Shown piece after piece: positions 1-7,588 of a stretch of 28,571 bases of DNA. Each line of letters begins with the position of its first letter. Positions within the stretch are counted from its first letter, which is position 1. The DNA is taken from positions 1 to 28,571 of IMG/VR virus record IMGVR_UViG_3300035011_000011; one strand, given 5' to 3'. The DNA comes from a virus. The notes under the pieces were generated by a model, which had not been told where the DNA came from, did not search any database, and saw only the letters and a list, made by a program, of their open reading frames with translations. Position numbers and translations under genes: made by a program.

Positions 1-216
1 ATGAACGACGATGGATACAGGGTGATCTCGGTCGAGGACGATCCGAAGTTGCTACAAGAGGCGCTGGACAAGATCAGCGACGATCAGGGCGTGGCGATCA
101 ACGTCCTTTGGCTCCCCTCCCGACAGGTCACTGTCGGCGGCGAAACCAAGGCGGCGGAATCCGGATATGTGATCGTCGCCGATTACGGCGTGGAAGACCC
201 TGAACCGCGCGGCTAA
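1..216 (+). CDS. Small hypothetical protein (71 aa), possibly DUF4177/DUF1737-like
   Basis: The 71-residue acidic protein opens with a YRVIS strand, has a central helix (about residues 13-27) and ends with a YVIVADY strand, a strand-helix-strand-strand layout like small DUF4177/DUF1737-type proteins. I infer that likeness from the pattern only; there is no catalytic motif and no membrane segment. The ATG is the first base of the window, so the ribosome binding site cannot be seen and an upstream extension cannot be excluded. It ends with TAA, followed about 25 bases later by a hairpin that may be its terminator. It lies on the same strand as the packaging genes but is separated from them by more than 200 bases and a reverse ORF, so it may belong to the preceding operon. 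Confidence 0.6.
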   Translation: MNDDGYRVISVEDDPKLLQEALDKISDDQGVAINVLWLPSRQVTVGGETKAAESGYVIVADYGVEDPEPRG

Positions 217-242
217 AGGCAGCGCGCGACTGACAATGTTGA

Positions 243-270
243 GCCCGCACGGTTCGCCCTGCGGGCATTT
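243..270 (+). terminator. Hairpin after the first gene, probable weak terminator
   Basis: GCCCGCA (243-249) pairs perfectly with TGCGGGC (260-266) around a 10-base loop. ATTTTC follows. The position 27 bases after the stop of the first gene fits an intrinsic terminator, though the T-run is short. Confidence 0.45.
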
Positions 271-290
271 TCATGCGCGCTCCATCTTCA

Positions 291-334
291 ACGATTTAGC
301 ATAAATCAAAAATCATTGTTGACGATTTCGATAA
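291..334. repeat. Pair of ACGATTT-N2/3-ATAA direct repeats, operator-like
   Basis: ACGATTTAGCATAA (291-304) and ACGATTTCGATAA (322-334) are direct copies with a 31-base offset in the only AT-rich stretch of this end. Same-face spacing is typical of regulator binding sites, but no regulator is known here. Confidence 0.3.
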
Positions 335-407
335 GATGATTCAGAACCATCTCCACAAGGCGAATCGTCTCCTCCCGGATGTACGGAGTTGAGACGCCGC
401 CAGAGCG

Positions 408-434
408 AAGCCCGGTTGCCAGCGAGCCGGGCTT
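408..434. terminator. 8-bp GC hairpin, possible terminator
   Basis: AAGCCCGG (408-415) pairs with CCGGGCTT (427-434) around an 11-base loop, followed on the + strand by TGTCGTTT. It also lies just past the stop of the reverse ORF at 448, but that side has no T-run. It may end a short + strand transcript from the AT-rich region. Confidence 0.35.
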
Positions 435-447
435 TGTCGTTTCAGGG

Positions 448-690
448 TCATTTGCGGCACTTGATCACGCCCACGTCACGGATCGATGCGGCGCCGCCGC
501 CGTAGCTGTTCACGTCCAGCCGATTGGAACTTGTCCGCTCGACCGATGCGACGGTCTCACCGTGGTTGCTCTTCCAGTCCGGGCTGCGCTCACTTGATTG
601 CCGGGCCGCCTTGGCCAGCTCGTGCTGGCGCCGACGCCTCCATGCCAAGACGTCTTCGGTTGACGTTGGCCCGTTCCGCTTCTTGCCCAT
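448..690 (-). CDS. Small basic hypothetical protein (80 aa)
   Basis: This reverse-strand ORF encodes a charged 80-residue protein with an Arg-rich helix at about residues 13-30 and a polar, Gly-containing C-terminal half. Its codons look like those of the neighbouring genes (many GTC, GAC, CGG, AAG), which argues for a real gene over a shadow frame. No domain is recognised. It is divergent from the HNH gene starting at 717, with only 26 bases between the two start codons. A GC-rich GGGGGC-like stretch precedes the ATG as a weak ribosome binding site. Function unknown; a chance ORF remains possible. Confidence 0.45.
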   Translation of the reverse strand: MGKKRNGPTSTEDVLAWRRRRQHELAKAARQSSERSPDWKSNHGETVASVERTSSNRLDVNSYGGGAASIRDVGVIKCRK

Positions 691-716
691 CGCATTGCCC
701 CCGGCGGGAACAGACT

Positions 717-1049
717 ATGGCACGCCTCCGCGCCCTCCCGCCACGCCTCGGCAAGGCGCCGTCCCGATGGCCCAGCCAGGCCAAGCGCACCGATCCAGAG
801 CTAGGCACGGCCGCGCATAAGGACTGGTCCCGCGCCGTGAAGGAACGCGCCGGGTATCGCTGCGAAGACCCGGACCATGACGCGCGCCAGCCTCGAGGCG
901 GCGCAGGCGTCACCGTCTACGCCGATCACATAGAGGAACGGCAGGACGCCCCCGACAAGGCGCTCGACATCAGCAACGGCATGTGTCGCTGCGCTGCCTG
1001 CCATACCCGCAAGACCCATAGGGCCAGAACAGAGCGGCTGAAGGCCTGA
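717..1049 (+). CDS. HNH endonuclease (110 aa), likely packaging-associated
   Basis: A small HNH nuclease. The ββα-metal motif is visible as Asp70-His71 (ADHI), Asn87 (ISNG) and His96 (CHTRK). Candidate zinc ligands are Cys49 and His54 in the first half and the Cys92-x-x-Cys95 pair. The frame is open further upstream, but the stretch before 717 reads as low-complexity Arg/Pro/Ser sequence and overlaps the reverse ORF, so I choose the ATG at 717, which has GGCGGGA about 10 bases upstream. HNH proteins next to terminase genes are known in HK97-type cos phages, where they work with the terminase in cutting DNA at cos. The position, one gene before the small terminase, fits that role. A selfish homing nuclease is the alternative. 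Confidence 0.85.
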   Translation: MARLRALPPRLGKAPSRWPSQAKRTDPELGTAAHKDWSRAVKERAGYRCEDPDHDARQPRGGAGVTVYADHIEERQDAPDKALDISNGMCRCAACHTRKTHRARTERLKA

Positions 1050-1214
1050 TGCCAGCCAGCGGCCACGACAAGCGATCCTAGTGCCCTTCGGCGCGGCTTC
1101 GGACCACAGGGGGGGGCGGGTCTGATCTCTGGGGCCGACAGGGGCCGCCACCGCTCGGGGTCGAACGGAGAGAATTTCTTGGGCTTTGAATCCGGAATTT
1201 CGACGGGGCTTTGA
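1050..1214. other. GC-rich gap before terS, candidate cos region
   Basis: No gene is seen between the HNH gene and the small terminase. The gap contains a run of eight G at about 1110-1117, a tandem GGGGCCGACA/GGGGCCGCCA pair at 1131-1150, and an 11-base direct repeat GGGCTTTGAAT at 1181-1191 and 1206-1216, the second copy covering the terS start codon. Packaging sites of cos phages commonly lie just upstream of terS. The assignment is by position and repeats only; no cleavage site can be read from sequence. Confidence 0.35.
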
Positions 1215-1664
1215 ATGCCGAAGGTTTCAAAGGGCGTGGGCAGGGGCGGGGCTCGGCCCGGCGCTGGCCGAAAGCCGAAGGTCGCGAAGGTGCAGGAGGC
1301 TGTAGAAGCCGCTGCCCCAGTCGTTTCTCAGGCGCAGGCGTTTGATTTGACCGCCGAGGCGCGCGATGGCGCCAAGAAGGCGATCGAGCGGCTGAACAAG
1401 ATCATCGAGCACGGCACGGAAGCCGCGGCGATCAAGGCGACTGCGCTCCTGCTCACATGGGGCTTCGTGACGCCGGCGAATGCGAAGGCTTCGGCCGCTG
1501 CGGATTCCTACAGGCCGCCGGCTCCGGCTCAAGATGGTCCTGTCGCGCCGGCCGCGCCGCTCGGCAAGCGTGAGCAGCGCCAGGCCAACGCTGAGCAGAG
1601 CACCAAGGAAGGCGTCTACGCCGTGCCGAACCCGCCGCGGCTGGCCGTGGACAATACGCGCTGA
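1215..1664 (+). CDS. terS: Terminase small subunit (149 aa)
   Basis: The small terminase recognises the packaging site and recruits the large subunit. The N-terminus carries GRGGARPGAGRKP (about residues 8-21), a Gly/Arg signature common at the start of phage small terminases. A helical region (about 45-85, AKKAIERLNKIIEHGTEAA) could form the oligomerisation or DNA-binding part, and the tail is Ala/Pro-rich and probably disordered. It sits directly before terL with a five-base gap, the canonical order. No sharp helix-turn-helix is visible, so the call rests on the N-terminal signature and the position. The ATG has only a GGGG stretch as ribosome binding site. Confidence 0.75.
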   Translation: MPKVSKGVGRGGARPGAGRKPKVAKVQEAVEAAAPVVSQAQAFDLTAEARDGAKKAIERLNKIIEHGTEAAAIKATALLLTWGFVTPANAKASAAADSYRPPAPAQDGPVAPAAPLGKREQRQANAEQSTKEGVYAVPNPPRLAVDNTR

Positions 1665-1669
1665 CCGCG

Positions 1670-3409
1670 ATGCTCGATTGGTCCACCGCCTGCAGGGACT
1701 GGGAACGCCGGATCGTCGCCGGCGAGCCGCTCGTCACAGTCGGCGCGCTGTTCCCGGCAGAGGCTGAGGATGCGCTGGCGGTGTTCAAGTCGCTGAGGAT
1801 CGTCGAAGCGCCTGGACAGCCGACCTTCGGCGAGGCTGGAGATCAGTGGGTCTTTGATTTCGTCGAAGCCATCTTCGGCGCCTACGACGCCAGCACCGGC
1901 CGGCGGGAGATCAATGAGTTCTTCCTCTGCGTGGCCAAGAAGAACGGGAAGAGTTTGATTTCGGCGGGTATCATGCTCACCGCCCTGATCCGCAACTGGC
2001 GAGCGTCGAACGAGCTCATCATCATCGCGCCGACGATCAAGGCGGCGGGCAATGCCTTCAAGCCGGCGGCGGATATGGTGCGGGCTGACCCAACGCTCAA
2101 CGCCGCCGATCAGGGCTTCCTGCATATTCAGGATCATCTGCGGACGATCACGCACCTGAAGACCGGCGCGACGCTTCGGATCCTGTCGGCTGAAGGCTCC
2201 ACGGTCGTGGGCAACAAGGCTGGCTTCGTCCTGATCGACGAGCTTTGGGAGTTCGGTACGAGCGCCAAGGCGGACTCGATGCTGAAGGAGGCCACTGGCG
2301 GCCTCGTCGGGCGCCCTGAAGGCTTCGTGATCTCGATCAGCACGATGGCCGACGCGCCTCCGACGGGGGTGTTCAAGGACAAGCTCAATTATGCGCGCCG
2401 GGTGCGCGATGGGGAGATCCACGACCGCAAATTCCTGCCGGTGATCTACGAGTTCCCGCAGGCGATGATCGACAGCATGGCTTATGAGCGGCCGGAGAAT
2501 TTCTACGTCACGAACCCCTTTGTCGGGCGAACGGCAACAGGGTGCGATTGGATCACCTACAAGCTCGGTGTCGAGAAGGAGAAGGGGCCGGAATCTCGGA
2601 ACGTCTTCCTCGCCAAGCATCTCAACATCGAGATCGGCCAGGGGCTTCGGACCGACAATTGGGCCGGCGCCGTGTTCTGGCCCAAGCGCGCCGACAAGAC
2701 GCTGACCCTGGCGACGCTGATTGAGCGGAGTGAGGTCGTCGTGGTCGGGATCGACGGTGGCGGCTTGGATGACCTGCTCGGCCTCTGCTTCATCGGCCGG
2801 GAGAAGGTCACGCGCCGGTGGCTCTGCGTTTGCTACGGCTGGGGTCATCGCATCGTGCTGGAGCGGCGCAAGGAGATCGCGCAGAAGCTGATCGACCTCG
2901 CCAAGACCGAGTATTTCAAGATCGTCGAGGACGAGTCGGCGCTCGACATCGCCCAGATGGCTGACAAGGTCGAGATGGTGCGAGACGCCGGACTGTTCCC
3001 GGAGAAGGCGGCGATTGGCTGCGACCCTGCCGGCGTCAACGACATCGTCGACGAGCTCGAGCGGCGCGGGTTCAGCGTCGAAGTCGATGGCGACATCGGC
3101 GAGATCATGCAGGTCCGGCAGGGCTACAGCCTGCAGAACGCCGTGAAGGTGGCCGAGCGCCGCGTGGCGCAGGGCACGCTGATCCATGACGGGTCTGATC
3201 TGATGACCTGGTGCGTCGGGAACGCGAAGGTCGAGCAGAAGGGCAACGCCCTGATGGTCACGAAGCAGATTGCCGGCGTCGCGAAGATCGACCCGGTCAT
3301 GGCGATGTTCAACGCGGTGACGCTGATGGCGCTGAACCCGGAAGCGAGTGGTCGCTCCTTCTGGGCTTCGGAAGATGCTGTCGATCGGCTCCTGGATGCG
3401 ATGGGATAG
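1670..3409 (+). CDS. terL: Terminase large subunit (579 aa), HK97 type
   Basis: The packaging motor ATPase and nuclease that drives DNA into the prohead and cuts it. The ATPase domain shows a Walker A variant VAKKNGKS (88-95) and Walker B FVLIDE (186-191), with the ISISTMADAP segment (about 221-230) in the position of the coupling motif. The C-terminal RNase H-like nuclease begins near VVVGIDGGG, with Asp362 as candidate metal ligand and Asp367/368 close by. Length matches the Terminase_1/HK97 gp2-like family, with both domains present and no truncation. It follows terS by five bases and precedes portal, protease and capsid, so the packaging function is secure. Confidence 0.95.
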   Translation: MLDWSTACRDWERRIVAGEPLVTVGALFPAEAEDALAVFKSLRIVEAPGQPTFGEAGDQWVFDFVEAIFGAYDASTGRREINEFFLCVAKKNGKSLISAGIMLTALIRNWRASNELIIIAPTIKAAGNAFKPAADMVRADPTLNAADQGFLHIQDHLRTITHLKTGATLRILSAEGSTVVGNKAGFVLIDELWEFGTSAKADSMLKEATGGLVGRPEGFVISISTMADAPPTGVFKDKLNYARRVRDGEIHDRKFLPVIYEFPQAMIDSMAYERPENFYVTNPFVGRTATGCDWITYKLGVEKEKGPESRNVFLAKHLNIEIGQGLRTDNWAGAVFWPKRADKTLTLATLIERSEVVVVGIDGGGLDDLLGLCFIGREKVTRRWLCVCYGWGHRIVLERRKEIAQKLIDLAKTEYFKIVEDESALDIAQMADKVEMVRDAGLFPEKAAIGCDPAGVNDIVDELERRGFSVEVDGDIGEIMQVRQGYSLQNAVKVAERRVAQGTLIHDGSDLMTWCVGNAKVEQKGNALMVTKQIAGVAKIDPVMAMFNAVTLMALNPEASGRSFWASEDAVDRLLDAMG

Positions 3410-3411
3410 CA

Positions 3412-3597
3412 ATGAGCAACCAGGACACGAAAGCTCGTCGCGAAGGTTTCGGCCGCGCCCTCCTGTGTGACGCCGCTGCCGTTAGCGGCGTGGGGCTGAT
3501 CTCGTTTGGTGCATGGCAGGTCTATGCGCCGGCTGGCCCGATCGTCCTGGGGCTGCTGCTCGTCGCCGGCGCGCTGATCGGAGCCAGGAATCTCTGA
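3412..3597 (+). CDS. Small single-helix membrane protein (61 aa)
   Basis: A short protein with a charged N-terminus (about 1-18) and one or two closely spaced hydrophobic stretches (about 20-57, rich in Ala, Val, Leu and Gly) ending in ARNL, so probably membrane-inserted with one or a tight pair of helices. It lies between terL and portal; its TGA overlaps the portal ATG by one base (TGATG), implying translational coupling. Small membrane proteins at this place recur in alphaproteobacterial HK97-type prophages, but I know of no assigned function. A role in head assembly at the membrane or a holin-like role is speculation. Confidence 0.7.
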   Translation: MSNQDTKARREGFGRALLCDAAAVSGVGLISFGAWQVYAPAGPIVLGLLLVAGALIGARNL

Positions 3598-4889
3598 TGC
3601 GCGGCTTTATGGGGAGCCTGTTCGGCGGCCAGACGAAGTCTGACGCTGGAACCACCTATGGCCATGTCGATGACCTTTGGCGCGATCTCTTCGGAGGCTC
3701 GGCCAGCGCGTCGGGCCCGCGGGTGACATGGAAGACCGCGCTGCAGGTGACGACGACGTTGCGATGCGCGGCGATCATCGCAGAGGGCATCTGCTCGATC
3801 CCGTGGAAGATCTATCAACGGGTCGAGGTGGAAGGGCGGATAGAGCGGAAGGAAGCGCGTGAGCACCCGCTCTGGGATCTTGTTTCCACCGGCCCGAACG
3901 ACTTTCAGACCAGCTTCGAGTTCCGTGAGCAGGTCGGGCTCCATCTGGCTCTTTGTCAGAACGCCTACGTGTTCTTGAATAAGGTCCGCGGCAAGATCGT
4001 CGAGATGATTGCGCTCGAGCCCGGTCACGTGGCGGTCGAGCGGAACAGGGATTACTCGCTCTCATACCGTGTAACCGGGATCGACGGCGCCCAGCAGACC
4101 TTTCCGCAGGAGACAATCTGGCACATCAAGGGCCGCTCCTGGAACGGGTACATGGGGTTGGAGACGATCGCGCTGGCGCGGGAGGCTCTGGGCCTGGCTC
4201 TCGTCACTGAAGAGTCGCACGCCCGCCTTCACAGCAACGGGGCAAGGCCTTCGGGCGTGCTTTCGGTCGAGGGGAACCTCGATGAGAAGCAGTTTCTGTT
4301 CTACCGCAAGTGGATCGACGCCCATTACAAGGGGGTGGCCAAAACCGGGCGGACGCTGATCACCGATCGCGCCGCGAAATGGCAGTCCTCGCAAATGACC
4401 GGCGTGGACGCGCAGCATCTTCAGACGCGCGGCTTTCAGATCGAGGAAATCTGCCGCGCTATGGGCGTGCTCCCGATCATGGTCGGCTACACGGGCGAAA
4501 AGGGCGCCACATACGCGTCGGCGGAGCAGATGTTCATTGCCCACGTCGTGCACACGGTTCGTCCGTGGCACCGGCGGCTCGAGGGCAGCGGTGACAAGTG
4601 GCTCCTAACCAAACAGGATCGGGATAAAGGCCACTATTTCGGTTTCGTGGACAACGAATTGGTCCGCGGTGACATGAAAACCCGGTTCGAGAGCTACAAA
4701 TCCGGGATCGACAGCGGTTGGATGGCTCCCGAGGAGCCGCGCGCCTTCGAGGACATGCCGTACCTGCCGGGGCTTTCGCGACCCCGAGCCCCGCTCAACA
4801 GCGCGATCGTCGACAAAAACGGCCAGATCGTCCGCCCACCGGCGGCTTCCGCGGCCCCGAATCTCACTCCGCAAGAGGATTTGCCCTGA
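3597..4889 (+). CDS. Portal protein (430 aa), HK97 family
   Basis: Forms the dodecameric ring at the capsid vertex through which DNA enters and leaves, and where the connector proteins attach. Family features are WKTALQVTTTLRCAAIIAEG near the N-terminus (about 42-61), the following segment on the W-K-I-Y type core strand, a Gly-Tyr-rich middle, and the EICRAMGVLPIMVGY motif (about residue 285-300) typical of HK97 portals. The start at 3597 gives MRGFMGSLFGG; an upstream extension in the same frame overlaps the preceding membrane protein and is rejected. The stop overlaps the protease ATG by one base. The C-terminal 40 residues are Pro/Ala-rich and probably flexible. Confidence 0.95.
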   Translation: MRGFMGSLFGGQTKSDAGTTYGHVDDLWRDLFGGSASASGPRVTWKTALQVTTTLRCAAIIAEGICSIPWKIYQRVEVEGRIERKEAREHPLWDLVSTGPNDFQTSFEFREQVGLHLALCQNAYVFLNKVRGKIVEMIALEPGHVAVERNRDYSLSYRVTGIDGAQQTFPQETIWHIKGRSWNGYMGLETIALAREALGLALVTEESHARLHSNGARPSGVLSVEGNLDEKQFLFYRKWIDAHYKGVAKTGRTLITDRAAKWQSSQMTGVDAQHLQTRGFQIEEICRAMGVLPIMVGYTGEKGATYASAEQMFIAHVVHTVRPWHRRLEGSGDKWLLTKQDRDKGHYFGFVDNELVRGDMKTRFESYKSGIDSGWMAPEEPRAFEDMPYLPGLSRPRAPLNSAIVDKNGQIVRPPAASAAPNLTPQEDLP

Positions 4890-5599
4890 TGAGCCAGGAC
4901 AAGGCCGCACGTCTGCAGGTCGATTTCGAGGTCAAGTTCGCGAGCGGCTCGGCCGATGGCTCGTTCTCGGGGTACGGGTCGATTTTTGGGCACGAGGACT
5001 ATGGCGGCGACGTCATTCTGAAGGGTGCCTTCAGCGAGACGCTCAAGGACTGGGGCAAGAAGGGCAAGCTGCCCAAAATGCTGCTCCAGCACGGCGGCGG
5101 CTACTTCGGCGGCGCGGCCGATATGTTGCCCATCGGCGTATGGACCGCCATGAGCGAGGACAGCAAGGGTCTGCAGGTCGAGGGGCGGCTCATCGCGCTC
5201 GATACTGACAAGGGCAAGACGATTTACGCCGGCATGAAGGAAGGCGAGCTCGACGGCCTCTCGATTGGCTACCGAGCGAAGGAATTTACCCTCGGCACCA
5301 AGCCTGAGGAGCCGTATCGGACGATCAAGCGGCTCGACCTCATGGAGGTCAGCGTCGTCCTGTTCGGTATGAACGACAAAGCGCTGATCGAGGCGGTCAA
5401 ATCGGCCGATATCGACGGCATTGAGACCCTTTCCGACGCCGAAAAGCTGCTGCGTGAGGCATGCAGCATGTCGCGGAAAGCCAGCACCGCCTTCGTTTCG
5501 AAGCTGGTGCGCATCGCGCAGCGTGAGGCTGGAGCGAGCAAGAGCCTCGACGGGCTCTTCGAGCAAATCCGCTCGGAAAATCGTCGACTTTCTGCCTGA
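4889..5599 (+). CDS. Prohead maturation protease (236 aa), HK97 family
   Basis: A serine protease packaged in the prohead that removes the capsid delta domains and then itself. The fold signature GYGSIFGHEDYGGDVILKGA lies at 28-47. Catalytic candidates are His68 (LLQHGGG), Ser125 (GLSIGYRA) and Glu153 (LMEVSVV), the same order and spacing as the triad reported for HK97 gp4. The start at 4889 overlaps the portal stop by one base (TGATG); a longer in-frame upstream extension runs inside portal and is rejected. The helical C-terminus (about 180-236) may act as the scaffold-binding region. It is followed 23 bases later by the capsid gene. Confidence 0.93.
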   Translation: MSQDKAARLQVDFEVKFASGSADGSFSGYGSIFGHEDYGGDVILKGAFSETLKDWGKKGKLPKMLLQHGGGYFGGAADMLPIGVWTAMSEDSKGLQVEGRLIALDTDKGKTIYAGMKEGELDGLSIGYRAKEFTLGTKPEEPYRTIKRLDLMEVSVVLFGMNDKALIEAVKSADIDGIETLSDAEKLLREACSMSRKASTAFVSKLVRIAQREAGASKSLDGLFEQIRSENRRLSA

Positions 5600-5622
5600 T
5601 CCACCCCTCACAGGAGGCCAAA

Positions 5623-7002
5623 ATGGCCGATATCGAAGACGTGCTGAAGGACGTTCAGCGCGAAGTGAAGGCTTTTGGCGACAACGTCAGCGGCCTGAAG
5701 AGCACCATGGAGAAGGATCTCGCCGAGGTCCGCAAGCTCGCCGAAGAGGCCGGCACGAAGGCCATGGAGAGCCCGGAGTTCAAGAAGCACATCGAGGCTC
5801 TGACCGCCGGCGTCGAGAAGAAGCACGCCGCGATCGAGGACGCGGTGAAGAAGATCATCGACGAGGCCAAGGCGGGTGCCGATCGTCTCGATGGGTTCGA
5901 GAAGCGCCTCAATCGCCCTGGCGCGGTCAACGGCAACCTCGAAGACGAGGCCAAGGCGGCGCTGGACTTCAAACGCGTCGCGATGTCCCGCCGCGGCGAG
6001 CTGAAGTCGACCACGATCCTGCGTCCCGAGGACGTCAGCCTGGAGGAATACAAGGCGTACTGCGCGGCCTTTGCCGCCTCGCTGCGCCGGCAGGAGAACC
6101 ACCTCAGCCAGGACGAGCAGAAGGCCATGATGGTCGGCTCCGACCCGGACGGCGGCTTTCTCGTCCCCACGCAGACCTCCGCGCGCATCATCACCAAGGT
6201 CTACGAGACCTCGCCGATCGATGAGCTCGCGACGCACGAGACCGTCTCCACCGACGCGCTAGAGATCGCGATCGATACCGACGAGGCCGGCGCCGGCTGG
6301 GTCGGCGAGACCGAGGCCCGGCCCGAGACCTCCACGCCGCAGGTCGGAGTGCAGCGAATCCCGGTGCACGAGATCTATGCCAAGCCGAAGGTCACCCAGC
6401 AGCTGCTCGAGGATGCTGGCGTCGACGTCGAGGCGTGGCTGGGTCGCAAGGTGGCCGAGAAGTTCGCCAGGATGCGCGCTCTTGCGTTCATCTCCGGCGA
6501 CGGCATCAAGAAGCCCCGCGGCATCCTGACGTATTCGGCCGGTTCGGCCGGGGCGCGGGGCACCGTGGCCCAGATCCCGTCGGGCAACGCCAGCGCGCTG
6601 ACCGCGGACGGCCTGATCACCCTGATGTTCTCGCTGAAGGACCGCTATCTGGCGAATGCCAACTGGCTGATGAAGCGCGGCTCGGTCGCCTCGGTGATGC
6701 TCTTCAAGGACTCGCAGGGGCAGTACATCTGGCGCCCGGGCCTCCAGGAAGGGCAGCCCTCGATGTTGCTGGGTCACTCGATCCGGCGCGCCGACGACAT
6801 GCCTGCTGTCGCCGCCGGGACGCTCCCGGTCGCGTTCGGCGACTTCCGGGCGGCCTATACCGTAGTCGACCGCCTCGGCATCCGCGTGCTGCGCGATCCG
6901 TACTCCTCCAAGCCTTTCGTCGAGTTCTACACCCGCGCTCGCGTGGGTGGCGACGTCGTCGACTTCGAGGCGTACGCGCTTCAGGTCGTCTCCGCCTCGT
7001 AA
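5623..7002 (+). CDS. Major capsid protein (459 aa), HK97 fold
   Basis: The shell protein. Residues 1 to about 95 are strongly helical and charged, the delta domain that works as a built-in scaffold and is removed by the protease. The mature part then starts somewhere between about 100 and 140. Family features follow: LRPEDVSLEEYKAYCAAFAA, then MVGSDPDGGFLVP (about 166-178), the usual beginning of the HK97 core, and an FGDFRAAYTVVDRLGIRVLRD-type strand near the C-terminus. The strong ribosome binding site AGGAGG nine bases before the ATG fits the most highly made virion protein. A hairpin follows the gene. Confidence 0.95.
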   Translation: MADIEDVLKDVQREVKAFGDNVSGLKSTMEKDLAEVRKLAEEAGTKAMESPEFKKHIEALTAGVEKKHAAIEDAVKKIIDEAKAGADRLDGFEKRLNRPGAVNGNLEDEAKAALDFKRVAMSRRGELKSTTILRPEDVSLEEYKAYCAAFAASLRRQENHLSQDEQKAMMVGSDPDGGFLVPTQTSARIITKVYETSPIDELATHETVSTDALEIAIDTDEAGAGWVGETEARPETSTPQVGVQRIPVHEIYAKPKVTQQLLEDAGVDVEAWLGRKVAEKFARMRALAFISGDGIKKPRGILTYSAGSAGARGTVAQIPSGNASALTADGLITLMFSLKDRYLANANWLMKRGSVASVMLFKDSQGQYIWRPGLQEGQPSMLLGHSIRRADDMPAVAAGTLPVAFGDFRAAYTVVDRLGIRVLRDPYSSKPFVEFYTRARVGGDVVDFEAYALQVVSAS

Positions 7003-7020
7003 GGCGCGGGAAGCCTCCTG

Positions 7021-7045
7021 AGGGGCGCGCCGAGAGTGCGCCCCT
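7021..7045 (+). terminator. 8-bp hairpin after the major capsid gene
   Basis: AGGGGCGC (7021-7028) pairs with GCGCCCCT (7038-7045) around a nine-base loop, 19 bases after the capsid stop. No T-run follows, so it may be an attenuator, an mRNA 3'-end protector or processing site rather than a full terminator. Confidence 0.4.
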
Positions 7046-7097
7046 GTCCTATTTCAGGCGCCCTGCGCCCTGTCTCACATCGAAAAGGAGCTCCCCG

Positions 7098-7523
7098 ATG
7101 AGGGATCTGATCAGCCACATCGACCTCAAGCGAGGCATCTCGCCCGCTGCGGCGACCACCGATAATTCGGCCTACGTCTCGCAGATCCTCGACCGCCGCG
7201 GCGCCGAGAGCGCGGTGTTCGCGCTACTGACCGGGGCGATCGCCGACACCGACGCCACGTTCACCGTCCTCATGGAGCACGGCGACGCTGCGAACCTCTC
7301 CGACGCCGCAGCTGTGCCCGATGACATGCTCAACGGCACTGAAACGCTCGCCGCGCCGCTGTTTTCCAGCGACGACAAAGTTTTCAAGCTCGGGTACGTC
7401 GGCGGGAAGCGCTATGTGCGCGTAACGGTCACTCCCGCTGCGAACACCGGCAACGTGTTCCTCGCTGGTTTGTGGATCCTTGGTTCGCTGAACCAGCGCC
7501 CCTCGGCCAACCCGCCGGGCTGA
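7098..7523 (+). CDS. Putative head decoration or accessory head protein (141 aa)
   Basis: A β-rich protein: N-terminal MRDLISHIDLKRGISPA, then alternating strands (SAVFALLTGAIADTDATFTV at about 39-58, KLGYVGGKRYVRVTVTP at about 99-115) and a short Pro-rich tail. The pattern matches small proteins encoded just after the major capsid in many HK97-type prophages, which are usually left unnamed. The location suggests a capsid-binding decoration or stabilising protein, but I see no signature that proves it. The upstream sequence AAAAGGAG gives a good ribosome binding site. A longer frame extending back into the capsid gene is a shadow. Confidence 0.65.
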   Translation: MRDLISHIDLKRGISPAAATTDNSAYVSQILDRRGAESAVFALLTGAIADTDATFTVLMEHGDAANLSDAAAVPDDMLNGTETLAAPLFSSDDKVFKLGYVGGKRYVRVTVTPAANTGNVFLAGLWILGSLNQRPSANPPG

Positions 7524-7588
7524 GCCCTATCCGCTGAAGCGACGGGGCGGCGAGCCGCCCTCTCACCCCACCAGAGGAGAATATCGCC

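Larger units (their letters stand above)
217..447. other. AT-richer intergenic region with repeats and hairpins, no gene seen
   Basis: This gap holds the 243-266 hairpin, an AT-rich stretch at about 285-345 that stands out from the GC-rich surroundings, and a second hairpin at 408-434. The AT-rich part contains two copies of ACGATTT followed by ATAA, starting at 291 and 322 (31 bases apart, close to three helical turns). TTGACG occurs at 319-324 but has no convincing -10 partner at normal spacing. It could be an operator/promoter region for the packaging genes or the reverse ORF, or the site of a small RNA. I see no open frame with convincing coding character. Confidence 0.4.

Noticed and set aside
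319-347. TTGACG as a promoter -35 box
   Set aside because: No acceptable -10 element occurs 16-18 bases downstream, so no promoter is called.
1616-3412. A 598-codon reverse open frame
   Set aside because: It lies fully antisense to the large terminase gene; long antisense frames are common in GC-rich coding DNA, and the translation is Arg/Asp/Leu-rich without domains.
5421-6224. A 267-codon + strand frame over the capsid delta region
   Set aside because: Shadow of the protease and capsid genes, Arg/Gly-rich.
6435-7097. Upstream extension of the frame of the 141-residue head protein
   Set aside because: It overlaps the major capsid gene in another frame and lacks protein character; a good ribosome binding site lies at the 7098 start.
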